64,000 nucleotides of DNA, from contig NZ_FOLD01000015.1 in the NCBI RefSeq assembly GCF_900112225.1, positions 1 to 64,000 of the forward strand, given 5' to 3'. A program made the translations under genes and the position numbers. Position 1 is the stretch's first letter. Each line of letters starts with the position of its first letter. This stretch comes from Massilia yuzhufengensis (GTDB lineage Bacteria; Pseudomonadota; Gammaproteobacteria; Burkholderiales; Burkholderiaceae_D). Shown here piece after piece: positions 26,774-36,630 of this stretch. The notes beneath the pieces are model-generated. The model ran no database searches and was not told the DNA's origin. It worked only from the letters and a program-made list of their open reading frames with translations.

Positions 26774-27301
26774 TTACTGCTTCTGGCGCAGCAGCTCCGC
26801 GATCTCGCCCAGCTTCGCCTCGATCGCGCGCAGCGCCGCCAGCTGCGTATCGTCGCCCTTGTCCTGCGGCGCATGGCGCAAGGCCTCGCGCGCCCCCATG
26901 ATCCTGGCGCGGAACGCCTGCGCATCGATGATGCCGGTCAGGTGCATGTCCGAGGCCTGTCCCGCGCTGTGGCCGGCCGTTTCGAATTTCAGGGTGCTCA
27001 GGTCGAAGCGCCGCAGTATCGGTCCCTCGATGAAGGTCACGTCCTGGATGTTCTCGAGCGGGATGGTCTTTTCGGTCGTGACCAGGATGCCCTTGCGATA
27101 GCGCAGGCTGCGCGGCCCCAGCTGGCATTCGAGCCGCTCGAAATAGTGTCGCGCCCACCAGCGGCCGACACCCAGGAACCAGACGATCGCCAGCGGAATC
27201 CCGACGATCGTGCACATCATCGTCACGCCGATCTTCATCACCAGGAAGGGCTTGATCAGCGGATTGAACTGGGCGTGGAAATTCGCGTTGTTGTCAGTCA
27301 T
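26774..27301 (-). CDS. Membrane protein with bacterial PH (bPH2/YdbS-like) domain
   Basis: A 175-residue protein with a hydrophobic region of two membrane segments (about 22-50) and then a PH-like domain with the typical RYRKGILVTTEKTIPLENIQDVTFIEGPI. A helical C-terminus (AALRAIEAKLGEIAELLRQ) may form a coiled coil. Proteins of this kind are inner-membrane anchored and of unknown function. The ATG at 27301 begins a natural N-terminus (MTDNNANFHAQFNP); an in-frame extension to 27550 would overlap the small divergent gene and is rejected. Confidence 0.82.
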   Translation of the reverse strand: MTDNNANFHAQFNPLIKPFLVMKIGVTMMCTIVGIPLAIVWFLGVGRWWARHYFERLECQLGPRSLRYRKGILVTTEKTIPLENIQDVTFIEGPILRRFDLSTLKFETAGHSAGQASDMHLTGIIDAQAFRARIMGAREALRHAPQDKGDDTQLAALRAIEAKLGEIAELLRQKQ

Positions 27302-27410
27302 GGCGGATAGTAAGGGTTTTGTACCTAAGTGTATTCGGGATGCTGCGTGCAAGCAGGTAAAATTCGCACAAGGACAATCGCACCGATGAGTCAACAGTAA
27401 AGGAAACGAG

Positions 27411-27608
27411 ATGGCAAAGAAAGAAGAACTGGACGAAGAGACCCTGGCGTTCATCCACTGGTGCATCGACGTCGAAGGCTTCCTGGTCGCCGGCGGCGCC
27501 ACCATCGAGCAGGCGCAGGAACACATCGAAGAACAGATCGAATGGTTCATGGACCAGTTCTACGACGGCCTGTCCGCCGAAGACGCCGCCAAGGAAGCCC
27601 TGGCCTGA
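27411..27608 (+). CDS. Small acidic protein, unknown function
   Basis: A 65-residue very acidic protein (MAKKEELDEETLAFIHWC...) without signal peptide, largely helical by composition. AAGGAAAC precedes the ATG. Upstream lies the divergent PH-domain gene; a 29-bp family C repeat begins 9 nt after the stop. Its codon use and good ribosome site suggest a real gene. Possibly a small regulatory or partner protein; no family was recognised. Confidence 0.7.
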   Translation: MAKKEELDEETLAFIHWCIDVEGFLVAGGATIEQAQEHIEEQIEWFMDQFYDGLSAEDAAKEALA

Positions 27609-27616
27609 ACCCATTA

Positions 27617-28260
27617 CTTCGGGGTCAGGTCTGACATTTGGACACGAGCCCGGCCGTTGCCCATCTGAGCAACTGGTTTTGCGCTACTTTTCATCGAGGC
27701 GATCTTGCAGAAACCTGTCCGTTCGACCATGAAGGCCTTGCTGCTCGTGAGCTGGCTGCTGGCCAACTCGTCCGGCGCAGGCGCCGCGTCGGCGGCTGGC
27801 ATTGACGCTCGCTCCGAGCCGGAAAAAGCGCGCTACGAGGCTGCCTGCGCCTTCCTTGGCGACGAGGTCCGCCGCCTCGATGCGATCGTCGAAAAGAGCA
27901 TCGCCGGCGACGAATTGCTGCGCGAGGATCGCGACAGCGGCGCCATGCTGCTCCGGCACCGCGATGCCGGTGTTCGCATCGACTACATTGTTACGGCAGG
28001 TGGCAAGGTCATCGTTAGCCGGGCGGAACTGGCTGCCGGCTATCTCGGCAAGCGTCTCACCGCACGCTCGCTCCAGAGCAGCCTGAACTTGCCCCACGTC
28101 TTGCCGAAAACCTTCAAGACCGGCTGCGACCGGCTCTACCTGACGGTCTGGACGCATGGTCCGCACATCGCCTCGATGACGATCGACGTCGACATGGACT
28201 GAGCTGGACGCCGACACTTACAGTCGAGGTCGTGTCCAAATGTCAGACCTGACCCCGAAG
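27617..28260. repeat. Inverted 29-bp repeats (family C) bracketing a small gene
   Basis: Copies of the GGGGTCAGGTCTGACA repeat lie at 27617-27645 and, inverted, 28232-28260, flanking the exported-protein gene as terminal inverted repeats would. A third copy at 28361-28389 results from the tandem duplication at 28141-28398. No transposase is encoded between them, so if it moves it does so in trans. Confidence 0.7.
27705..28202 (+). CDS. Exported protein of unknown function inside a repeat-bracketed cassette
   Basis: A 165-residue protein with an N-terminal signal peptide (MKALLLVSWLLANSSGAGAASA) after a short basic lead. The mature part contains CAFLGDEVRRLDAIVEKSIAGDELL and a central LRHRDAGVRIDYIVTAGGKVIVSR, and ends TIDVDMD. 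The TTG at 27705 is preceded by GAGG; the ATG at 27729 is the alternative and gives the same signal peptide. Two cysteines could form a disulfide. Its last 20 codons and downstream flank occur a second time in tandem. No family was recognised. Confidence 0.6.
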   Translation: MQKPVRSTMKALLLVSWLLANSSGAGAASAAGIDARSEPEKARYEAACAFLGDEVRRLDAIVEKSIAGDELLREDRDSGAMLLRHRDAGVRIDYIVTAGGKVIVSRAELAAGYLGKRLTARSLQSSLNLPHVLPKTFKTGCDRLYLTVWTHGPHIASMTIDVDMD

Positions 28261-28398
28261 TGCTGGGCATGACGGTCCGGACGCATGGTCCGCACATCGC
28301 CTCGATGACGATCGACGTCGACGTGGACTGAGCTGGACGCCGGCATCTACAGTCGAGCTCGTGTCCAAATGTCAGACCTGACCCCGAAGTGCTGGGCA
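28141..28398 (+). repeat. Tandem 129-bp direct duplication
   Basis: Unit 1 (28141-28269) and unit 2 (28270-28398) match except for about six bases. Each holds the last 20 codons of the preceding gene, its stop, a spacer, one family C repeat and a TGCTGGGCA flank. The mismatches show that the duplication is not brand new. Confidence 0.85.
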
Positions 28399-28405
28399 CC
28401 GGCGG

Positions 28406-29185
28406 TCAGCTGCGCAGCCGGTACCAGACCAGGCCGAGCAGTTCGTACACCGCATACCATGAGCGGCGCATGCCTTCGGCGCTTGGCACCCATGCCCCCA
28501 GGCTTTTGGCCTGGTCGCCGAAGAACATGGTCGGTGCATCGACCACCTCGAGCCCGGCGCGCTGGAAGGCTTCGCGCGAGCGCGCCATGTGCATCGCGTC
28601 GGTCACCAGCAGCACGCGCCGGACGCCGTCGCGGCGCAGCAGCGCGGCGCTGAAGTGGGCGTTTTCAGCGGTGGTGCGGGAGCGGTCTTCGGTCCACCTG
28701 ACCGGTACCCCGAAATCGCCGCGCAGGGCGGTGGCCATGGCGTCGGCCATGGCATAGCGTGGCTTCCCGGCTGCCGTCGCGGCGCTGGCGGAAGGGTCGC
28801 CGCCGCTGACCAGGAGCGGCAGGGCGGTGCGGCGCTGCAGGTGCGCGGCGTAGCGCAGCCGCGCCAGGCCGGTGTAGTCGGGGATGTCGTGGCCGCCGTA
28901 TTCAGGCGCCTGCTGCAGGCGGCCGGCGGCCAGGACCACGATCGCCTGCGCGCCGGCGCGCTCCGGCGCCAGCAGCGGCGCCGTCATGCGTTCCAGCGGC
29001 CTGACGAAAAAACCCGCGCCGGCATTGGTGGACAGGAAGGCAAGCGCCGCCAGCCCCGTCCCCGCGACGATGCGCCCGGCGCGCGGCCAGCGGCGCCACA
29101 GCAGCAGGCCGATGGCGATCGCGAGGAACAGGCTGGCCGGCGGCAGGAACAGGGCGCGCGGGATGGCGTCGAGCAGGTCGAGCAT
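28406..29185 (-). CDS. YdcF/ElyC family membrane protein (DUF218)
   Basis: A 259-residue protein with two N-terminal membrane segments (about 12-50) and a DUF218 domain: AIVVLAAGRLQQAPEYGG, LPLLVSGGDPSAS, EDRSRTTAENAHFSAALL and RVLLVTDAMHMARSREAFQRAG. Relatives such as ElyC and SanA act in envelope integrity and undecaprenyl-phosphate use. The active residues D and ENA/H of the family are visible. It ends 7 nt from the tandem duplication. Confidence 0.85.
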   Translation of the reverse strand: MLDLLDAIPRALFLPPASLFLAIAIGLLLWRRWPRAGRIVAGTGLAALAFLSTNAGAGFFVRPLERMTAPLLAPERAGAQAIVVLAAGRLQQAPEYGGHDIPDYTGLARLRYAAHLQRRTALPLLVSGGDPSASAATAAGKPRYAMADAMATALRGDFGVPVRWTEDRSRTTAENAHFSAALLRRDGVRRVLLVTDAMHMARSREAFQRAGLEVVDAPTMFFGDQAKSLGAWVPSAEGMRRSWYAVYELLGLVWYRLRS

Positions 29186-29191
29186 GGCCGG

Positions 29192-29524
29192 TCAGCGCGT
29201 GGTGGCGGGTGTTGGGGCTGGCGCCGCCAGGCGCTCGAAGCGTGCGGCGGCGGCCGGCCCCATGCCGGTGGCGGTGGCGCGCAGGCAGTCGAGGACGTCG
29301 GCGCGCACGGCCGGGCGGGCCACCACGTTGCAGGTCAGCGCCAGCTCGGTCAGGAAGGCGCGCTCCGGTTCCGGCATGGACGCCAGCTGTGGCCAGGCGA
29401 GCGCGAGCTGCGACTGGGTCGCGTCCGAGTGGCTGCCCAGCATGTATTTGGCGCCGACGACGCCGAAGACCGCCAGTACCACGAGGAAGGCGAGCAGGGC
29501 AAGAAGGCTGGGGGGTTTGGGCAT
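29192..29524 (-). CDS. Small membrane-anchored protein, unknown function
   Basis: A 110-residue protein with one N-terminal membrane helix (about 7-28: LLALLAFLVVLAVFGVVGAKYML) and a periplasmic helical part with two cysteines (LTCNVVAR, VLDCLRA). It lies 6 nt upstream of the YdcF gene on the same strand, so they are likely co-transcribed. The ATG at 29524 begins the membrane segment; an upstream in-frame ATG at 29575 is less natural. No family was recognised. Confidence 0.6.
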   Translation of the reverse strand: MPKPPSLLALLAFLVVLAVFGVVGAKYMLGSHSDATQSQLALAWPQLASMPEPERAFLTELALTCNVVARPAVRADVLDCLRATATGMGPAAAARFERLAAPAPTPATTR

Positions 29525-29758
29525 GGGGTGGCGATTGAGGTCGTTTGTTGGCACGAAAGCTTGATGTCGGTGCATGGCTGTTGTCGCGCAGATTCTACAG
29601 CAGAGCAGGTCCGCCGATAAAAGGGATGGCCTGGGGATTGTCGGCAGAATTTACAGCCTGGCCAGGAGTGGCAGGCAGACGCGGCCGGACGCCCGGGACG
29701 AGGGTGAAGGCACGACTTATGCTTCGACCCCGCTACATTCTTTTTTCGAGGATTCGCC

Positions 29759-30340
29759 ATGAAACGGCTTGCCCTTTGCCTCTCCACCATCGTGCTGCTG
29801 GCCGCCGCGCCGGCGCAGGCGGGATTGCTGACCTACACGGCCACCCTGGGCGGCGCCAACGAGGCGCCGCCCAACGCCTCGCCCGCCACCGGCCTGGCAA
29901 CCGTGGTGATCGACGACGCGGCCTCCACGATGTCGGTCGCGATCACCTGGTCTGGCCTGAGCGGCACCACCACGGCCGCGCATCTCCACTGCTGCACCAC
30001 GCTGCCGTTCGACGGCAACGCCCAGATCGCTATCGGGTTTCCCAGCTTCCCGACTGGCGTGAGCGCCGGTTCCTTCAGCGCCAGCTACAACCTGCTCGAC
30101 GCGAACTCGTACACCCCGGCCTTTTTCACCGCCAACGGTTCGGCCGCCGGGGCGGAAGCGGCCATACTGGCGGGGCTGGCGACTGGGCGCGGCTACGTCA
30201 ACCTGCATACGACAAGTTTCCCGGGTGGCGAAATCCGTGGCTTCCTGACGGCGGCGGCGGTTCCGGAGCCAGGCAGTGTCGCGCTGCTCGGCCTGGGCCT
30301 GGCCGGCCTGGCCTGGTCCCGGCGGCGCTCGCTGCGCTGA
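29759..30340 (+). CDS. CHRD-domain protein with PEP-CTERM sorting signal
   Basis: A 193-residue secreted protein. After a signal peptide (about 1-21) comes a CHRD domain with YTATLGGANEAPPNASPATG, AAHLHCC (74-79), YVNLHT (146-151) and GGEIRGFL. The C-terminus is VPEPGSVALLGLGLAGLAWSRRR: a PEP motif (168-171), a hydrophobic helix and a basic tail, the exosortase recognition signal. It should be processed by exosortase B (encoded at 54467) and possibly coupled to exopolysaccharide export. The gene stands alone; no ribosome site stronger than GAGGAT was seen. Confidence 0.9.
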   Translation: MKRLALCLSTIVLLAAAPAQAGLLTYTATLGGANEAPPNASPATGLATVVIDDAASTMSVAITWSGLSGTTTAAHLHCCTTLPFDGNAQIAIGFPSFPTGVSAGSFSASYNLLDANSYTPAFFTANGSAAGAEAAILAGLATGRGYVNLHTTSFPGGEIRGFLTAAAVPEPGSVALLGLGLAGLAWSRRRSLR

Positions 30341-30430
30341 CGCCGAACGGCCGGCGGCCGGCTTCGGCGTAAATGCAACTGACAGGCATTTATTTCCCAA
30401 GGGATAGGCGTTTTTTGCTACCCTTGGCAG

Positions 30431-31609
30431 GTGGACTGCAAAGAAAAAACAGGCCTGGTCCTCACAGGCGGTGGAGCACGCGCCGCCTACCAGGCTGGCG
30501 TGATGCATGCGATCGCACGCATTCTTGCCGATGCCGGCCGCCCGGCCCTGCGTTCCCCCTTCGACATCATCTGCGGCACCTCGGCCGGCGCGCTCAATGC
30601 GACCGCGCTGGCCTGCCGCGCCGACGACTTCACCAGCGCCGTGCGCGGCCTGCTCACCGTGTGGGAAGGCGTGTCCGCCCACCAGGTCTACCGCGCCGAT
30701 TCGCTGGCCGTGCTGCGGTCCGGCGCGCGCTGGCTCTCGCTCCTGTCGTTCGGCTGGCTGCTGCGCAAGTGGCACGCCGCGCCGCCGCAGTCGCTGCTCG
30801 ACAACACCCCGCTGGCAGGGCTGCTGCACCACGCGCTCGACCTGCCGCGCCTCGACGCGGCGCTGGCCGACGGCGTGCTGCACGCGCTCGCGATCACGGC
30901 CTCTTCGTACAGCAGCGGGCGCCACATCACCTTCTACCAGGCCGCGCGCGAGATTGCGCCGTGGACGCGCCACCAGCGCCTCGCCTTGCCGACCCAGATC
31001 AGCGTCGAACACCTGTTGGCCTCGAGCGCGATCCCGTTCATGTTCCCGGCCGTGCCGCTTTACCTGGGCGGGCGGCGCGAATACTGCGGCGACGGCGCCA
31101 TGCGCCAGCTGGCGCCGATCGCGCCGGCCATCCACCTGGGCGCCACCCGCGTGCTGGTGGTGGGCGCGGCGCGGGTGCCCGAGGCGGCCGGGATGGGGGG
31201 CGAGCCGCTGCCGCACGCCGGCTACCCGAGCCTGGCCCAGGTCGGCGGCCATGCGCTGTCCTCGATCTTCCTCGACAGCCTGGCCTCCGACGTCGAACGC
31301 CTGCAGCGCGTCAACCAGACGCTGGAGCGGGTGCCGGTGGAAGCGCGCGCCGCGCTGCCGCTGCGGCGCGTGGAACTGCTGGTGATCTCGCCCTCGGAGC
31401 GGCTGGACGACATCGCCTGCCGCCACGTCCACACCCTGCCGGCCCCGGTGCGCACGCTGCTGGGCGGGATCGGGGCGCTGGAGGCGCGCGGCGCGGCGCT
31501 GGCGTCCTACCTGCTGTTCGAAGGCAGCTATACGCGTGAGCTGATCCGGCTTGGCGAACACGATACCCTGGCCCGGCGCGACGACGTGCTGGCCTTCTTC
31601 CCCGAATGA
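30431..31609 (+). CDS. Patatin-like phospholipase
   Basis: A 392-residue protein of the bacterial patatin family, starting with GTG. The oxyanion-hole motif GGGARA lies at residues 13-18, the nucleophile Ser51 in GTSAG and catalytic Asp221 in CGDGAMRQ, a Ser-Asp dyad. Such enzymes hydrolyse membrane lipids. There is no signal peptide, so action is probably at the cytosolic membrane face. It overlaps the following hybrid kinase by 4 nt (ATGA), a tight pairing that suggests a common signalling role. Confidence 0.9.
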   Translation: MDCKEKTGLVLTGGGARAAYQAGVMHAIARILADAGRPALRSPFDIICGTSAGALNATALACRADDFTSAVRGLLTVWEGVSAHQVYRADSLAVLRSGARWLSLLSFGWLLRKWHAAPPQSLLDNTPLAGLLHHALDLPRLDAALADGVLHALAITASSYSSGRHITFYQAAREIAPWTRHQRLALPTQISVEHLLASSAIPFMFPAVPLYLGGRREYCGDGAMRQLAPIAPAIHLGATRVLVVGAARVPEAAGMGGEPLPHAGYPSLAQVGGHALSSIFLDSLASDVERLQRVNQTLERVPVEARAALPLRRVELLVISPSERLDDIACRHVHTLPAPVRTLLGGIGALEARGAALASYLLFEGSYTRELIRLGEHDTLARRDDVLAFFPE

Positions 31610-34600
31610 AGGCGCTGATGAGACTCCTGGCCGGCATGCTGCTGCTGGCCTTGTGCGGCAGCGTGCTGGCCGCGCCGCCGCGCCCGTCGCTGCGCTTCGA
31701 GCACCTGTCGGTGGCCGAAGGGCTGGCCCAGGAAACGGTGCTGGCCATGGTCCAGGACCGAGACGGCTTCATGTGGTTCGGCACCCAGAACGGCCTGTCG
31801 CGCTTCGACGGCTACCGCGTCATCAACTACCGCAGCGTGCCGGGCAAGCCGCGCACCCTGTCCAACAGCTGGGTGCGGGTGCTGCACCTCGACCGCCACG
31901 GCCGGCTGTGGCTCGGCACCGACGGTGGCTTGAACCTGTACGACCCGGCCACCGGCTCGTTCACGCTGTTCGTGCCGGATGAAACCGCGCGCCGCGGCAA
32001 CGGCAACCGCCACATCAACACCATCATCGGCGACGGCCGCGACGGGCTGTGGATCGGCACCAACGACGGCCTGCAGTTCTTCGACACGGTGCTGCGCCGC
32101 TTCACCACCTGGCACCACGAGAAGGGCAACGAGCGCAGCCTGAGCGACGACAACGTCAATGCGCTGGCGCTCGACGCCAGCGGGCGCCTGTGGGTCGGCA
32201 CCGGGGGCGGGCTCGACAGCCTGGCCGCGGGCGCCAAGCGCATCGAGCATCATCCGTCCGGCCTGGGGGCGCGCCACAACCCGGTGCACGCGCTGATGGT
32301 CGACGGCGAGCAGCGCCTGTGGACCGGCCGCCTGGGCGGGCTGGAACGGCGCACGCTCACCGGCCCGCAGGCCGGCGCGGTGCGCCGCTTCGGGGCGGCC
32401 GACGGCATCGGCCCGTGGTGGATCACGGCGCTGTACCGCGACGCCGGCAACGAGATCTGGATCGGCACCCACGACGACGGCCTGCTGCGCTGGCTCGGCC
32501 GCGAGGACAAGTTCGAAAGCCACCGCCACGCCGTCACCGACCGCCACAGCCTGGGCGACAACCAGGTCTCGGCGCTGTACCGCGACCGCCTCGGCACCTT
32601 CTGGGTCGGCACCTGGTATGCCGGGGTGTCGCGGGTCGACCTGGGCAGCGGCGGTTTCGCCCGCATCGTGCGGCGCGACGACGTGCCCGATACGCTGGCC
32701 GACAACAAGGCGCGCGCGCTGCTCGCGGGGGAGGGCGGGCGCCTGTGGGTCGGCACCGGCACCGCGCTCAACGACATCGACCCGGCCACCGGCGTGACCA
32801 CCGTCTACCGCCACGACCCGCGCAACCCGAACAGCCCGATCGACGTGCCGGCGTCGGCGCTGGCGCGCGACCACCGCGGCGTGCTGTGGATCGGCAGCCG
32901 CACCGGCCTGACCTCGTTCGACCCGCAAACGAAGCGCTTCATGCGCCTGGCGCTGCCGGGCGACGCCGACGCCAACAACGTGCGCGGCGTGTACGCGGGC
33001 GCCGACAAGTACGTCTGGATCACCACCCGCGGCGGCCTGCACCGGCTCGACCCGCACACCCGCAAGATCGAGAGCTGGCGCCACGACCCGTCCCGTTCCA
33101 CCAGCCTGGCCGACGACATCGCGCGCCCGGTGCTGCAGGACCGGCGCGGCCGCATGTGGGTCGGCACCTTCGACGGCCTGGACCTGATGGACCGCGAGAG
33201 CGGGCGCTTCCGCCACTTCCGGCACGACCGCTACGACGCGGCCAGCCTGAGCCACGACGAGGTGCACTACCTGTTCGAGGACAGCCGCGGCGACGTCTGG
33301 GTCGGCACCGCGGTGGGCCTGAACCGCATGGTCACGGCCAAGGACGGCTCGGTGAGCTTCGTGCGCTATACCACGCGCGACGGCCTGATCGACGATGCGG
33401 TGGCGGCGATGCAGGAAGACGCCGACGGCCGCCTGTGGATCAGCACCACCAGCGGCATCTCGTGCTTCGACCCGGTGAACAACCGCTGGCGCAGCTATAC
33501 CTCGGCCGACGGCATTACCGAAGGCGCCTTTTTCGATGCCTCGGCGCTGCGCGGCGCCGACGGCACCCTGTATTTCGGCGGCTTCAACGGCATCACCGCG
33601 TTCGATCCGCGCGCGATCCGCGACAACCGCGCGGCGCCGCGCCCCGTGATCACCGGCCTGACCATCTTCAACAAGCCGGTCGAGGAAGCGCTGCCCGGGG
33701 TGCTCAAGGGACCGGTGGAGCATGCGGAAACCGTGACCCTGCCGGCCGGGGCTTCGGTGTTCTCGCTGGAGTTCTCGGCGCTGCACTTCGCCGCGCCCGA
33801 ACGCAACCGCTTCGCCTACCGCCTCGACGGTTTCGACAAGGACTGGGTGCAGACCGACGCCAGCAAGCGCTTCGCCACCTACACCAACCTCGATCCGGGC
33901 ACCTATGTGTTCCGGCTGCGCGCGGCCAACAAGGACGGCGTCTGGAGCGAGCAGGTGGCGGCGCTGGCGATCACGATCGAACCGCCGCCCTGGGGCACGC
34001 CCTGGTTCCGCGCGATCGCCGCGCTGCTGCTGGTGGCGCTGGCCTATGCCGCGATCCGCATGCGCCTCTCAAGCCTGCGGCACCAGAAGGAGCACTTGGC
34101 GCGCCAGGTCAGCGTGCGCACCGAGCAGGTCGAGCAGCAGAACCGCGTGCTCGAGCGCCAGACCCAGGAGCTGCGCGACCAGGGCGAGCGGGTGCGCCAG
34201 CAGTCCAACGAGCTGGCGCGCGCCTACCGCGCGCTGCAGGAGAACGAGGAATTCCTGCGCCAGGCCAAGCAGCGCGCCGAGGATGCGACGCGCCAGAAGT
34301 CCGAATTCCTGGCCAATATGAGCCACGAGATGCGCACCCCGCTGGCCGGCGTGATCGGCATGCTCGGCTTCGCGCTGCGCGACCAGGGCCTGCGCGAGAC
34401 CACGCGCGAACAGATCCAGCGCGGCGAGGGCAACGCCCAGGCCCTGCTGACGATCATCAACGACCTGCTCGACTTCTCCAAGATCGAGGCCGGCAAGCTC
34501 AGTATCGAGAACATCGACTTCGACCTGCACGCCATGGTCCGCGGCGTGGCCAGCCTGTTCGAGGAGCAGGCCGCGGGCAAGAGCGTCGGCTTCGACGTGA

Positions 34601-35841
34601 CGATCGACCACGCCCTGCCGCGCTTCGTGGTGGGCGACCCGACCCGCCTGCGCCAGGTGCTGGTCAACCTGGTCGGCAACGCCTTCAAGTTCACCCGCAC
34701 CGGCAGCATCGGCCTGGCGGTGGACTGCCGGCATGACGACCAGGTGCGCGGCGAGGGCTGGAACATGGTGCGCTTCACGGTGCGCGACACCGGCATCGGC
34801 ATCCCGGCCGACGCGCTGCCGCGCCTGTTCCAGAAGTTCGAGCAGGCCGACACCACCACCACCCGCCGCTACGGCGGCACCGGGCTGGGGCTGGCGATCT
34901 GCCGCCAGCTGGTGGCGCTCATGGGCGGCAACATCGGCGTCAACAGCACCGAGGGCAAGGGCAGCACCTTCAGCGTGCTGCTGCCGCTGGCCGACGGCGT
35001 CGAGCCGCCGCACCAGGAACACGCGGCGCTGGCCCCGCACACGCACCGCCTGCGCATCCTGTGCGCCGAGGACTTCCCCACCAACCAGATCATCGCCCGC
35101 ACCATGGTGGAAGAGATGGGCCACCAGATCGACATCGCCGACAACGGCGCCCAGGCGGTGGAGGCCTGCGCCCGCACCCGCTACGACCTGGTGCTGATGG
35201 ACGGGCGCATGCCGGAGATGGACGGCGCCACCGCCACCCGCATCATCCGCGCCGGCGGCGCGCCGGACGCGCGCGTGCTCGATCCGCACCTGATGATCGT
35301 GGCGCTGACGGCCAACGCCAGCGGCGAAGACCGCGCGCGCTACCTGGCCTGCGGCATGGACGCCTTCCTGACCAAGCCGATCGACGAGGATGCGCTGCAC
35401 CAGCAGATCTCGCGCGCCATCGAGCGCCAGCTCGGGCGCGGGGTGCCGCTGGCGCCGATGCCGGCCCAGCCGGCGCCGGGCAGCGCTCAGCTGGACGCGC
35501 TGGACGCCATGTTCGGCGTCGGCCCGGCCGCGGACGCGGCGCCGTCGGCTTCAAGCGCCGGCCGGCGCGCCCGCGACCTGGCGCTGCGCATGCGCGCCGC
35601 CTTCGTGGCCGACCTGCCGCGCCGCCGCGCCGAACTGGCGGCGGCGCTCGCGGCCGGCGACATGGGCGCGGCCGGCCTGGTGCTGCACGGCCTGCGCGGC
35701 AGCGCCGCCCACCTCGGCGAGGAGGCGCTGGGGACCTTGTGCGCGGAGCTGGAGGATGCCGCCAATGCGGGCCAGCGCGAACGCCTGCTGGCCGGGGCCG
35801 GGCAGCTGGAGGCGCAGCTGGCCGCGTTCCAGACGTCCTGA
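31606..35841 (+). CDS. Hybrid sensor histidine kinase with periplasmic propeller, receiver and Hpt domain
   Basis: A 1411-residue protein. A signal peptide precedes repeated propeller blades of the two-component regulator type (about 30-690; many (L/M)W(V/I)GT repeats) and a Y_Y_Y domain (about 700-795), then a membrane helix near 798-820 and a coiled coil. HisKA has the phospho-His at 907 (NMSHEMRTP); HATPase includes NAFKFTRT and GGTGLGLAI. The receiver has D1199 ([13 protein letters not shown]), and a C-terminal Hpt-like domain has H1361 ([11 protein letters not shown]). It senses an extracellular signal, perhaps polysaccharide-like, as in other propeller kinases. It overlaps the patatin gene by 4 nt. 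Confidence 0.9.
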   Translation: MKALMRLLAGMLLLALCGSVLAAPPRPSLRFEHLSVAEGLAQETVLAMVQDRDGFMWFGTQNGLSRFDGYRVINYRSVPGKPRTLSNSWVRVLHLDRHGRLWLGTDGGLNLYDPATGSFTLFVPDETARRGNGNRHINTIIGDGRDGLWIGTNDGLQFFDTVLRRFTTWHHEKGNERSLSDDNVNALALDASGRLWVGTGGGLDSLAAGAKRIEHHPSGLGARHNPVHALMVDGEQRLWTGRLGGLERRTLTGPQAGAVRRFGAADGIGPWWITALYRDAGNEIWIGTHDDGLLRWLGREDKFESHRHAVTDRHSLGDNQVSALYRDRLGTFWVGTWYAGVSRVDLGSGGFARIVRRDDVPDTLADNKARALLAGEGGRLWVGTGTALNDIDPATGVTTVYRHDPRNPNSPIDVPASALARDHRGVLWIGSRTGLTSFDPQTKRFMRLALPGDADANNVRGVYAGADKYVWITTRGGLHRLDPHTRKIESWRHDPSRSTSLADDIARPVLQDRRGRMWVGTFDGLDLMDRESGRFRHFRHDRYDAASLSHDEVHYLFEDSRGDVWVGTAVGLNRMVTAKDGSVSFVRYTTRDGLIDDAVAAMQEDADGRLWISTTSGISCFDPVNNRWRSYTSADGITEGAFFDASALRGADGTLYFGGFNGITAFDPRAIRDNRAAPRPVITGLTIFNKPVEEALPGVLKGPVEHAETVTLPAGASVFSLEFSALHFAAPERNRFAYRLDGFDKDWVQTDASKRFATYTNLDPGTYVFRLRAANKDGVWSEQVAALAITIEPPPWGTPWFRAIAALLLVALAYAAIRMRLSSLRHQKEHLARQVSVRTEQVEQQNRVLERQTQELRDQGERVRQQSNELARAYRALQENEEFLRQAKQRAEDATRQKSEFLANMSHEMRTPLAGVIGMLGFALRDQGLRETTREQIQRGEGNAQALLTIINDLLDFSKIEAGKLSIENIDFDLHAMVRGVASLFEEQAAGKSVGFDVTIDHALPRFVVGDPTRLRQVLVNLVGNAFKFTRTGSIGLAVDCRHDDQVRGEGWNMVRFTVRDTGIGIPADALPRLFQKFEQADTTTTRRYGGTGLGLAICRQLVALMGGNIGVNSTEGKGSTFSVLLPLADGVEPPHQEHAALAPHTHRLRILCAEDFPTNQIIARTMVEEMGHQIDIADNGAQAVEACARTRYDLVLMDGRMPEMDGATATRIIRAGGAPDARVLDPHLMIVALTANASGEDRARYLACGMDAFLTKPIDEDALHQQISRAIERQLGRGVPLAPMPAQPAPGSAQLDALDAMFGVGPAADAAPSASSAGRRARDLALRMRAAFVADLPRRRAELAAALAAGDMGAAGLVLHGLRGSAAHLGEEALGTLCAELEDAANAGQRERLLAGAGQLEAQLAAFQTS

Positions 35842-35895
35842 ACATCGGCCGCCCATTGCCTATAATGTCCGCATGACTGCAACGAGGATGGCCGC

Positions 35896-36558
35896 ATGAA
35901 GGTGCTGGTGGTGGACGACGACGTGGTGTCGCGCATGATGCTGATGCATCTGGTCGACAGCTGCGGGCAATACCAGATCGTGGAAGCGGAAGACGGCGAG
36001 GATGCGTGGCGCCAGCTGGCGGCCGGGCTGCGTCCCGCCCTCGTGTTCTGCGACCTGCGCATGCCGAACCTGGGCGGCCTGGAGCTGCTGGTGCGGCTGC
36101 GCGCCGACCCGGCCCTGGCGGCGCTGCCCTTCGTGCTGGTGTCGGCCGCCTCCGATGCGCACACCCTCGAGCAAGCCGGGCGCCTGGGCGCCGACGGCTA
36201 CATCGGCAAGCCCTTCGCGGTGGACCAGGTGCGCGCGCAGCTGGCGCGCCTGCAGCAGGACGAAGAACCGCAAACGGTGCTGCAGCGCCTGGGCATACCG
36301 CTGGAACGCCTGCAGCTCTACCTGGCCGGGCTGCAACGCCAGCTGGAGGAGGCGGGCACTGGGCTGGCCGATGCGCCGCAGCGTGCGCAGCGCCTGCAGC
36401 GCCTGGCCGAAGGCTGCGCCACGCTCGGCCTGGCCGGCAGCGCGGCGCGGCTGCGCGCCATCGGCGCCGCCGACGGGCCCGAAGCCCTGCAGGCGGCGCT
36501 GGCGCATGCGCTGGGGGCGCTCATGCGCCAGCAGCAGCGCGCGCAAGCCGGCGCATGA
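35896..36558 (+). CDS. Receiver-domain response regulator with helical C-terminus
   Basis: A 220-residue protein. The receiver domain has D8/D9, D53 (LVFCDLRMP) and K105 (YIGKPF). The C-terminal part (about 125-220) is Leu/Ala/Gln-rich and helical, without a recognisable DNA-binding or output motif, and could be an Hpt-like or dimerisation element. A perfect TATAAT at 35861-35866 lies 30 nt upstream, so it probably has its own promoter, although it follows the hybrid kinase gene and is likely its partner. Confidence 0.82.
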   Translation: MKVLVVDDDVVSRMMLMHLVDSCGQYQIVEAEDGEDAWRQLAAGLRPALVFCDLRMPNLGGLELLVRLRADPALAALPFVLVSAASDAHTLEQAGRLGADGYIGKPFAVDQVRAQLARLQQDEEPQTVLQRLGIPLERLQLYLAGLQRQLEEAGTGLADAPQRAQRLQRLAEGCATLGLAGSAARLRAIGAADGPEALQAALAHALGALMRQQQRAQAGA

Positions 36559-36578
36559 ATCTGCTTGCTGGCGAATTG

Positions 36579-36592
36579 CTTTAGATTTAAAG
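36579..36592. promoter_or_regulatory. Candidate operator for the MarR-type regulator
   Basis: The inverted repeat CTTTA-GATT-TAAAG lies 40 nt before the start of the CoA ligase gene, whose operon includes a MarR regulator. MarR proteins bind such short palindromes near their own promoters. No binding data are implied. Confidence 0.3.
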
Positions 36593-36630
36593 TAAAGCGC
36601 TTGTTGCCGGAATTTCACCAGGGACCCGAC

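Noticed and set aside
24540..27215. Very long antisense open frames (also 31528-33786, 39032-41881, 57493-60045)
   Set aside because: They lie opposite well-supported genes, have Arg/His/Gln-rich low-complexity translations and no ribosome sites; this is normal for high-GC DNA.
27302..27550. Extension of the PH-domain gene
   Set aside because: It overlaps the well-formed small acidic gene on the other strand and encodes a Ser/Cys-rich shadow sequence.
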